Of a DNA stretch of 64,000 nucleotides, positions 8,566-14,813 are shown in pieces; the stretch's first letter is position 1, and each line of letters opens with the position of its first letter. The translations under genes were made by a program, and so were the position numbers. Origin of the DNA: Myxococcales bacterium (lineage in GTDB: Bacteria > Myxococcota_A > Polyangia > Polyangiales > Polyangiaceae); NCBI GenBank assembly GCA_016706225.1, contig JADJKB010000010.1:1-64000 (forward strand), given 5' to 3'. Under the pieces are notes generated by a model, which was given only the letters and a program-made list of their open reading frames with translations, did not search any database and was not told where the DNA came from.

Positions 8566-9639
8566 ATGAGCGGGGCCGCCGTGAAGCGCATGCTCCAGGC
8601 GCTGTGCGCAGCGCTGGCGCTGGTGGTCTTGGCCGGCCTCGGGTCCGCGCACGCGCACCCAGTCTCGGAAGGACGCGCCCCCTCCATCCGCGCGCAGCGC
8701 CGGCCCCAGGCCCTTCCAACTTCACGCGTCTCGCATCGACTCGAGCTGCGACTCCCGGCCTGGGAAGCCGGCGCGAGCACGGATTTGGAGGGGGCAGGCG
8801 GCGCGCAGCGGCGCGATAGCGCCGCGAGCAACGACCGGGGGAGGCATCAAAGCGGCAAGCTCCTCCCCCCCGATGACGGCACGCCCTATCCCGGAATCAA
8901 CCAACCCCTCCGCTGGCAGGGACGGTGGTTCTTCAACGGCCAGGGCATCGACCTGTACGATTTCAGAAACCGAGTGTGGAGTCCGGAGCTGGGGGCGTTT
9001 TTGAGCCCGGATGAGTTTGGGTACGCGACTACGACGGGGACGCTTTGGTCGTGGCCGGGGCAGAATCCGATCGCCTTCGCAGATCCAGCTGGACTGGGGC
9101 TTGCCCCCGGAGACGAGCGTGGGCCGCTGGTCTTCATTTTGGAGATGGTGGGCCTCGGGGACACCGCGACTGTCGTCGTCGAGCACCAGAATTCCCTCGA
9201 CTCGATCATGGCGGGCAACGTGGCCGCCGCGGAGTGCAGCGCAAACAAGATCATGGCCGCGTCGGCAAGCCTGGCGGCAAGCGCGGCAGCAGCGGTGGTC
9301 GCGGGTGCGGTTGTGAAGGGCGCCGGGGCGCTGAAGTGGAGAAGCACGAGGGTTTTCGGTCACACGTTCGCGAGACACGGGCAAGGCGCCAAGAGCATGC
9401 GGGGATTGCTCGGTCGCGCGGGAGGCACTGGCGAGCCGCAGGGTCAGTGGCTAAACAACCAAGCGGCCGCGGAGTTGCTAGCCGGAGAAAGAGCGTCTAT
9501 CCAGGGCCCGGCGAGCGTGCGAATTCCAGAAGGCCTCGGTCAGGTTGTACTGCCGAACGGAACCATAGTGCCTGCGACACGCGCCACGCTCATCCCCAAT
9601 CCCGCTGGTGGCTTCTTCACGGCATACCCGATTCCATGA
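8566..9639 (+). CDS. Mini-Rhs toxin with predicted nuclease tip, cassette D (intact)
   Basis: A 357-residue protein in one frame. The signal peptide (1-30) is a diverged version of the shared leader (MLQALCAALALVVLAGLGSAHA). Linker, Rhs segment (YDFRNRVWSPELGAF, LWSWPGQNP) and tip follow. The tip has a hydrophobic Ala-rich stretch (MAASASLAASAAAAVVAGAVVKG) and a terminal domain with GHTFARHG, GQWLNNQAAAELL, IPEGLGQVVLPNGTIVPA and GGFFTAYPIP. This pattern is seen in C-terminal domains of actinobacterial and proteobacterial polymorphic toxins. I think it is a BECR-fold RNase with His in ARHG and Tyr in AYP, but the family name is uncertain. The next gene starts inside the stop codon. Confidence 0.75.
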   Translation: MSGAAVKRMLQALCAALALVVLAGLGSAHAHPVSEGRAPSIRAQRRPQALPTSRVSHRLELRLPAWEAGASTDLEGAGGAQRRDSAASNDRGRHQSGKLLPPDDGTPYPGINQPLRWQGRWFFNGQGIDLYDFRNRVWSPELGAFLSPDEFGYATTTGTLWSWPGQNPIAFADPAGLGLAPGDERGPLVFILEMVGLGDTATVVVEHQNSLDSIMAGNVAAAECSANKIMAASASLAASAAAAVVAGAVVKGAGALKWRSTRVFGHTFARHGQGAKSMRGLLGRAGGTGEPQGQWLNNQAAAELLAGERASIQGPASVRIPEGLGQVVLPNGTIVPATRATLIPNPAGGFFTAYPIP

Positions 9640-10149
9640 GTACCTTCACCATCAGGCTCGAGCGCTTCTCACACCATCCGCGCGAACGCGCGGGTGTTGG
9701 GCAAGCAGCGGAGGAAAGCAGTGTAGCCGAACGTCTGAGCCAGATCTGTGAGCTCATGAGCGAGGTTTCCGCCGTGCGATTCGTCGTGGAAGGCTTCCGG
9801 GCAGAGCCCCTGGCCGGTCGACGTCACCGGCGATCTGCCGATGGTGATGGAGCAGGTACCAGGGGTCATCTCGTCGCTTCGCGCTCGGCAGAGCGCACAG
9901 CTGGGCTTCTACGAACAGGGAGTGGAGCGAATTCTGGTGATGGAGCCGGAAGTCGATGACGTGGTTGTTGAATGCCAGAGCATGACCGCGTGGCAGCCGG
10001 TGCCGCGACAGGTGCGGCTTCAAGCTGGGGAACTGCTGGAGATGCTCACGCAGCTGTTGGAGACATTCGTCATCGCCGCCCAAGAACTCTGTCCCGAAGT
10101 GCTGGGTGAGCCGGAGGTCAGGTCCTGGTTGGGTGAGGATCGCCATTAG
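9636..10149 (+). pseudogene. Immunity gene of cassette D with a one-base insertion
   Basis: The ATG at 9636 overlaps the toxin stop. The first frame gives MSTFTIRLERF and, later, CELMSEVSAVRFVVEGFRAEP, then goes wrong. The rest continues in the +1 frame as WPVDVTGDLPMVMEQVPGVISSL, LGFYEQGVERILVMEP and MLTQLLETFVIAAQ. Removing one C from the CCCC run at 9807-9810 joins both parts as AEPWPVDVTGDLP and gives a 170-residue protein. The change is therefore a single homopolymer insertion, real or a read error. If real, the intact toxin D has lost its cognate protector. Confidence 0.75.
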
Positions 10150-10251
10150 GAACAGCGGGCGCGGCTGGGCTTCGTTCGACGCGCGACGGTGGGCGGAGCG
10201 ACCAAAACCGAGCGGCGCGACAGCGTGCCGCGTGGACATGGCCCCGCCCTG

Positions 10252-10346
10252 CCCAATCCCGCGTTGGCCCGCGGCGGGCGTCTCCGCGCCGCGCATCACG
10301 TTCTCCGCGCGGCCCTCCCGCCGTCGAGGCCCAACGCAGGATTGGG
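10252..10346. repeat. Cassette-boundary hairpin element, copy E
   Basis: Arms are as in copy A. The interior has CATCACGTTCTCCGCGCGG instead of CATCTCGTCTCCGCGCCG, a variant shared with copy F. It lies 102 bases after the broken immunity gene of cassette D. Confidence 0.85.
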
Positions 10347-10413
10347 CGGGCGCAGTGACGGGCAACGCTTCCGAGCATCGCCCAGCTCAGCGGATTCGTG
10401 CGATCATGCGGGC

Positions 10414-11524
10414 ATGAGCGGGGCCGCCGTGAAGCGCATGCTCTTGGCGCTGTGCGCAGCGATAGCGCTGGTGGTCTTGCCCGGCTCGCAGCCCGCGCAC
10501 GCGCATCCAATCTCGGAACGACGCGCCCTCCATCCGCGCGCAGCGCCGGCCCCAGGCCCTTCCAACTTCACGCGTCTCGCATCGACTCGAGCTGCGACTC
10601 CCGGCCTGGGAAGCCGGCGCGAGCACGGATTTGGAGGGGGCAGGCGGCGCGCAGCGGCGCGCAAGCGCCGCGAGCAACGACCGGGGGAGGCATCAAAGCG
10701 AGCTCGACTGCATCGGCAACGTGCGACGCTTGCGTGGTGGCGCACGCTACGGCGCGGGGGCGGCGCTGGCGAGTGATCTCGGCGGGTACAAGTTCAGCGC
10801 GTTCGGGAGAGCGCTGGCGGCGGACGCAGGGACGCCGAGCCCGGTGGTCGATGGGGTGGCGTTCGGGCAGCCGCTTCGGTGGCAGGGCCGGTGGCTCGAT
10901 GCGGCGAGCGGGATCTACGACGTGCGCAATCGGCAGTGGTCGCCGGAGCTGGGGGCGTTCGTCAGTCCGGATGAGTTTGGGTATGCGACCACGACGGGGA
11001 CGCTGTGGAGCTGGCCAAATCAAAACCCGTTCCTGTTCAGCGACCCGTCAGGGTTGTTCGGCCTGGCCCTGGGTGGCGCAGCCTCGGGCGGACTGTGGGG
11101 ACCGAGCACTGGGGGCGGAGCCGGCGTGTACGTTGACGTGAGTTCGTCCGGTGTGGAAGCTGGCAGCTACGGCTCGACGCAGGGAGGCTTCGGCTTCGGA
11201 CTGTTTGGCGGCGCCGGGTGGTCACTGAGTGGCTTTACCGACCTCGCCAGTTTCGAGGGCGCCGGGATCGGGGCGCAGCTCGAAACTGGCAGCATTCTTG
11301 GGGTCGGGCTGGCACTCTCGACACCTGCGGCAGCTCCACTGTCGGGCGGAACACTGACGGTCAGTGGCGGTCTGGGTGCCGGGTTGTTCACCGGGGCGTT
11401 TGGTTCATTCACGAAGCTGGCCGGTCGGACCCGGCTATGGCCGCCCATTCCGCTTCACCCTGGGGCGGCTCCGGCCCCGGCTCCGGGCGCCTCGCCCGCG
11501 CCTCCGCCCCCGCCGTGCAAATGA
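10414..11524 (+). pseudogene. Mini-Rhs toxin with Gly-rich tip, cassette E (leader out of frame)
   Basis: The leader starts at ATG 10414. Two C are missing near 10528 (GCGCCCTCC against GCGCCCCCTCC in A), so its frame closes at 10776. Restoring them joins the frame ending at 11524. The Rhs part is a longer variant than in A, B and D (GGYKFSAFGRALAADAGTP, then GIYDVRNRQWSPELGAF); cassette C has a deleted form of this variant. The tip is Gly/Ser-rich with repeated hydrophobic segments (FGFGLFGGAGWSLSG, GSILGVGLALSTPAAAPLSG) and a Pro-rich end (APAPAPGASPAPPPPPCK). No enzyme motif is visible; a membrane-active tip is possible. Confidence 0.7.
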
Positions 11525-11529
11525 GCGCT

Positions 11530-11874
11530 TCATCGCCCGCCACGATCGGAGAGCGCAGCCCCGCAGTGAGCGCATTCGGCCCTGAAGGGATTCATGAATC
11601 GATGGCCGCCGGAGAACTCGCGCCTACATGCCGGACACTTCGAAAGCGCAAACCGAAACAGGCAAACGAATGCCGCAATACCGAGCGCGAAAAACACGAG
11701 GACCGCGGCCGGTCTTGGGAAATGAGCATCAGCAATGAGGTACCCAGGCAAGACCATCAGCGCCGAAGCAGCAGCGATGCGCCGCCTTCGCCGAATCGCC
11801 GTCCAGTCAAGCGACTGGCTGTGCCGCGCGGGCCCGGAGATGGTGCGGTATGGCCCACTGTCGTCCGGACGCAT
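11530..11874 (-). CDS. Zinc-ribbon membrane protein opposite cassette E
   Basis: A 114-residue minus-strand protein that converges on the cassette E tip with a 5-base gap. After a basic stretch (IRRRRRIAA) there are two hydrophobic segments (ASALMVLPGYLIADA and AAVLVFFALGIAAFVCLF), then CPAC and CAHC pairs about 20 residues apart (KCPACRREFSGGH, NPFRAECAHCGA), a zinc ribbon. This is a common plan for small uncharacterised bacterial membrane proteins. It lies where an immunity gene would be expected but on the other strand. It may be the partner of cassette E or an unrelated gene brought in with it. Confidence 0.55.
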   Translation of the reverse strand: MRPDDSGPYRTISGPARHSQSLDWTAIRRRRRIAAASALMVLPGYLIADAHFPRPAAVLVFFALGIAAFVCLFRFALSKCPACRREFSGGHRFMNPFRAECAHCGAALSDRGGR

Positions 11875-12006
11875 CGGTTCATTCTACGCTCCCAAGCAGG
11901 CAACGCCAGCTTCCGGAGCGGCACATCGACACCCGCGGCGCTGAGCGCTCAAGCAACGGAAGCGAGCGTGCGTTGGCATTGGTAAACGCTGCGGGGGGAC
12001 TTTGCC

Positions 12007-12144
12007 GTGACGGGAGCGGTGACCAACGACGCTGGCGTGCCCGCGCCAAGCGCCAGCAGCGCCGATCGGCTCGGTCCGGTTTGCCTGCGCCATGTGCGCG
12101 GTCACTGGTATCTCACGGTGGGCCGCAACGGAGGTGACCCCTGA
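12007..12144 (+). pseudogene. Short 3' gene remnant before hairpin copy F
   Basis: About 45 codons ending in TGA at 12142-12144 read like a protein C-terminus (DRLGPVCLRHVRGHWYLTVG). The frame is closed upstream by a TAA near 11983, so no complete gene exists. It precedes a hairpin copy by about 40 bases, as immunity genes do. The stretch 11875-12006 shows nothing recognisable. Confidence 0.3.
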
Positions 12145-12185
12145 AAGCGCGACGAGCAGTTCGAAGCGACGCTCTCCGCACCCTG

Positions 12186-12279
12186 CCCAATCCCGCGTTG
12201 GCCCGCGGCGGGCGTCTCCGCGCCGCGCATCACGTTCTCCGCGCGGCTCTCCCGCCGTCGAGGCCCAACGCAGATCGGG
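12186..12279. repeat. Hairpin element, copy F, not followed by a leader
   Basis: The arms are conserved, with the right arm changed to CCCAACGCAGATCGGG. Similarity to the other copies continues only to GTGACGGGCA (about 12296) and then stops; no leader or signal-peptide copy follows. The hairpin is therefore a repeat unit separate from the toxin leader. Confidence 0.8.
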
Positions 12280-12305
12280 CGGGCGCGGTGACGGGCAGCG
12301 CGCGC

Positions 12306-12540
12306 TCATCCGAGCGCCTCCCGCACCAGCCCCAAAGCAACCTCGGGTTTTTTCACGACGAGCTCAGCGTCGAGCCGCAAGACGCGCCACCCGAGCCGCG
12401 CGAGCTTCCGGTCGCGGCGCGCATCAGCGGCGACCTTGCGCGCGTGGCTGGCGCAGAACCGGCCGGGACCGGCGGCGGCTGTTTCGCCAGTGTGGAAGCG
12501 TCGCGTGGCGTTCGCTGTCGTCAACGGAGTGAGAACCATA
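12306..12540 (-). pseudogene. C-terminal remnant of a DUF559-type endonuclease-like gene
   Basis: The minus strand codes about 77 residues ending ADARRDRKLARLGWRVLRL, then VREALG. That is the characteristic end of DUF559/very-short-patch-repair-like proteins (basic helix, GWRVLR strand, final helix). The upstream catalytic part is missing: the ATG at 12540 is followed by unrelated sequence (TGETAAAGPGRFC). It converges on hairpin copy F and looks like a leftover at the array edge. Confidence 0.5.
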
Positions 12541-12553
12541 GAGGCTCTAGCAG

Positions 12554-13240
12554 CTAGTCTCCCGCGCCCGGCGGCGGGAACTGCGGGTTCGTCTTGCGCA
12601 CCTCGCCGAGCGGCGCAAATTCCCCGCCGTAGGCGTGCCCGGGATACAGCACGACCTCGTCCGGCAGCCGCGCCAGGCGTTCGCGGAGCGTCCGGCGCAT
12701 CTCGTCGGCGTCGCCGCCCGGGAGGTCGACCCGGCCGCAGCCCTGGAGAAACAGCGTGTCTCCTGCGATCAGCGCGTCCTTCACCCGGAAACACGACGAA
12801 CCCGGCGTGTGCCCGGGGGTGTGCAGCCACTCGATCTCGATCTCACCGACGCGTATCTTGTCGCCCGAGTCGTGGAGCGTCATGTCCGTCTTGGAAATTC
12901 CGGTGACCTTGCGCAGCCCGTCCGCCTCCAGCCGATGCGAGTGCACACTCATGCCCTGCACCCCCAGCAACTCCGGCAGCCCTTCGATGCCAAAACCGAA
13001 CAGCCCGCCGCCAACGTGGTCCGGGTGGTAGTGCGTCGCGAACGCACCCACCAGGCGCATTCCGTCTGCTTCGACCGCGTCCAGGAGGCCGCGGATATCC
13101 CAGGCCGGATCGACCGCGATGCACTCACCCGCGGTGCGATCACCCACCAGGTAGACGAAGTTCTGCATCTGACGCCCGACGCGGCTCTCCTTGCCCACGT
13201 CACGGCCGACCAGCAACTGTCGAAGGTAGAGCTCTGCCAT
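12554..13240 (-). CDS. Metallo-beta-lactamase-fold hydrolase (glyoxalase II-like)
   Basis: A 228-residue cytosolic enzyme. Metal ligands are present in order: THYHPDHVGG, HTPGHTPGSSC, AGDTLFLQGCGRVD and LYPGHAYGG. This is the hydroxyacylglutathione-hydrolase/persulfide-dioxygenase branch of the superfamily, which hydrolyses thioesters such as S-lactoylglutathione or oxidises glutathione persulfide; the motifs alone do not separate the two. ATG 13240 is preferred over TTG 13255. It is transcribed divergently from the kinase gene, with about 65 bases between starts that must hold both promoters. Confidence 0.85.
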   Translation of the reverse strand: MAELYLRQLLVGRDVGKESRVGRQMQNFVYLVGDRTAGECIAVDPAWDIRGLLDAVEADGMRLVGAFATHYHPDHVGGGLFGFGIEGLPELLGVQGMSVHSHRLEADGLRKVTGISKTDMTLHDSGDKIRVGEIEIEWLHTPGHTPGSSCFRVKDALIAGDTLFLQGCGRVDLPGGDADEMRRTLRERLARLPDEVVLYPGHAYGGEFAPLGEVRKTNPQFPPPGAGD

Positions 13241-13305
13241 CGCGGACCGCAGCAAAGCACGGGTCGGTGCGACGAACCACCGCGAGATCGTGATAAGTTG
13301 TCAGG

Positions 13306-14802
13306 ATGGAGCACCTCGCCGGCGAGGCCGAGGGCGGCAACCCGCCCAGCGCATTGCCCGCCGTCGGCAGCGTGTTTGGCGAGAGCTATCGCATCGAAGG
13401 CACGCTCGGCCGCGGCGGGCATGGCGCCGTCCTCAGAGCGACGGATCTCCGAGATGGCAAGCCGGTCGCGCTGAAGTTGCTGCTGCCGGAGCACCTGGAC
13501 GCCGTCGGCCGCGATCGCTTTCGCCGCGAGGCGTCGTTGGCCGAGCGGCTCCGGAGTCCCCACAGCGTGCGGCTGCATGCCCACGGCGAGGACGCACGCG
13601 GACAACCGTTCATCGCCTTCGAGCTCTTGAATGGGATCTCGCTCTCCCAGCACTTGAGAAAGCGTGGTGCGCTCGAGCCGGGCCGGGTCGCCGAGGTAGC
13701 CAGCGCCGTGCTCGAAGCCCTGGCGGAGGCTCACGCCCTCGGCATGGTCCATCGGGACATCAAACCCGCCAACATTCACCTGTGTCAGTACGCGGGCAGC
13801 TCGGACTACATCAAGGTGCTCGACTTCGGCATCGCCAAACGTTCCGCGAGCGACGCAACGCAGCTGACCAGCGCCGACGTGGTCGTGGGGACGGCGCGCT
13901 ACATCGCGCCGGAACAGCTGCGAGGCACCGAGATCTCCCCCGCAACCGATCTCTACTCGCTCGGACTGGTGATGGCCGAAATGCTGAGCGCCGAGCCGGT
14001 GTTCCAGGGTTCGACGATGGAGATCTGCCTCGAGCAAGTGTCCGCCAACCGGGTGCCGCTCTCCGACGCGGTGCGAAGCTCAGCGCTCGGCGCCGTGATC
14101 GAGCAGGCGACCCGCAAGCGACCGAGTGAGCGCTATCAGGACGCGGTGCAGATGCTGGCGGCGCTGCGCCCCGTACGTTCGCCGCCCGAGGTTGCCGCAC
14201 CCGAAAGCGAAGAGCCCACCCTCTTCACCACACCAGACTTGGCAGCGGCGGATCCGACTCAGCTCCTGTTTCCGGGGGCGCTCGCAGCGGCGGCGCCACT
14301 CGCGCCGGCGCCGCCCCCACCCCCAGCGCCGCCGGACGTCGAGCCAATCGCCGCGCTGCCGCAGCATCCCTCCGGCGGCTACCCTCCGGTGGCCACGCCC
14401 ATGGCCTCGCTGCCGCAGCATCCCTCCGGCGGCTACCCTGCGGTGGCCACGCCCATGGCCTCGCTGCCGCAGCATCCCTCCGGCGGCTACCCTGCGGTGG
14501 AAGTGCCAATCTCCGCCGCGCCGTATCCCGTCGCAGTTCGCCCGAGCATCGAGGTTCCCTTCAACGGCGGAACCCCGGGCTTTCAAGCGCCGCTCGGCAG
14601 TGCCCCACCGTTCCCCGTCCCGAGCACTCGGGAGCTCAAGCGGACGCCGGGAGCGCCGCCGAGCCGCCCGCTCCTCTGGGCCATCGGCATCCTGACTCTG
14701 GCGCTGCTGCTCGGCGCCCTGATCGCGGCGAGTGCGTCGTTGCTCAGCAGTCCCAGCAATTCAGACGACGCGCCGCCACCGCTGCCCACCCAACGCAGGT
14801 GA
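13306..14802 (+). CDS. Ser/Thr protein kinase with proline-rich tail and C-terminal membrane anchor
   Basis: A 498-residue Hanks-type kinase. The domain spans about 25-285, with Gly loop GRGGHGAVL, VALK lysine, catalytic loop HRDIKPANIH, DFG (LDFGIAKR) and the APEQ activation-segment end, so it should be active. An Ala/Pro-rich linker contains three 18-residue repeats (LPQHPSGGYP, then VATPMAS). Near the C-terminus is one membrane segment (WAIGILTLALLLGALIAASASLL) with only a short tail outside. The kinase domain would face the cytosol. No dedicated substrate gene is adjacent. Confidence 0.9.
   Translation: MEHLAGEAEGGNPPSALPAVGSVFGESYRIEGTLGRGGHGAVLRATDLRDGKPVALKLLLPEHLDAVGRDRFRREASLAERLRSPHSVRLHAHGEDARGQPFIAFELLNGISLSQHLRKRGALEPGRVAEVASAVLEALAEAHALGMVHRDIKPANIHLCQYAGSSDYIKVLDFGIAKRSASDATQLTSADVVVGTARYIAPEQLRGTEISPATDLYSLGLVMAEMLSAEPVFQGSTMEICLEQVSANRVPLSDAVRSSALGAVIEQATRKRPSERYQDAVQMLAALRPVRSPPEVAAPESEEPTLFTTPDLAAADPTQLLFPGALAAAAPLAPAPPPPPAPPDVEPIAALPQHPSGGYPPVATPMASLPQHPSGGYPAVATPMASLPQHPSGGYPAVEVPISAAPYPVAVRPSIEVPFNGGTPGFQAPLGSAPPFPVPSTRELKRTPGAPPSRPLLWAIGILTLALLLGALIAASASLLSSPSNSDDAPPPLPTQRR
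14356..14503 (+). repeat. 54-bp tandem repeat (about 2.7 copies) in the kinase linker
   Basis: Units begin CTGCCGCAGCATCCCTCC at 14356, 14410 and 14464 and are nearly identical, differing by CCTCCGGTG or CCTGCGGTG. They code the LPQHPSGGYP repeats. High identity indicates recent duplication within the coding linker. Confidence 0.85.
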
Positions 14803-14813
14803 AGCCGTCCTCT

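Noticed and set aside
265..12279. Integron-like gene cassettes with attC sites
   Set aside because: attC sites read AAC first and GTT last around the fold; the hairpin here has GCGTTGG first and CCCAACGC last. Cassettes also carry promoterless single genes, not leader-toxin-immunity units, and no integron integrase is present.
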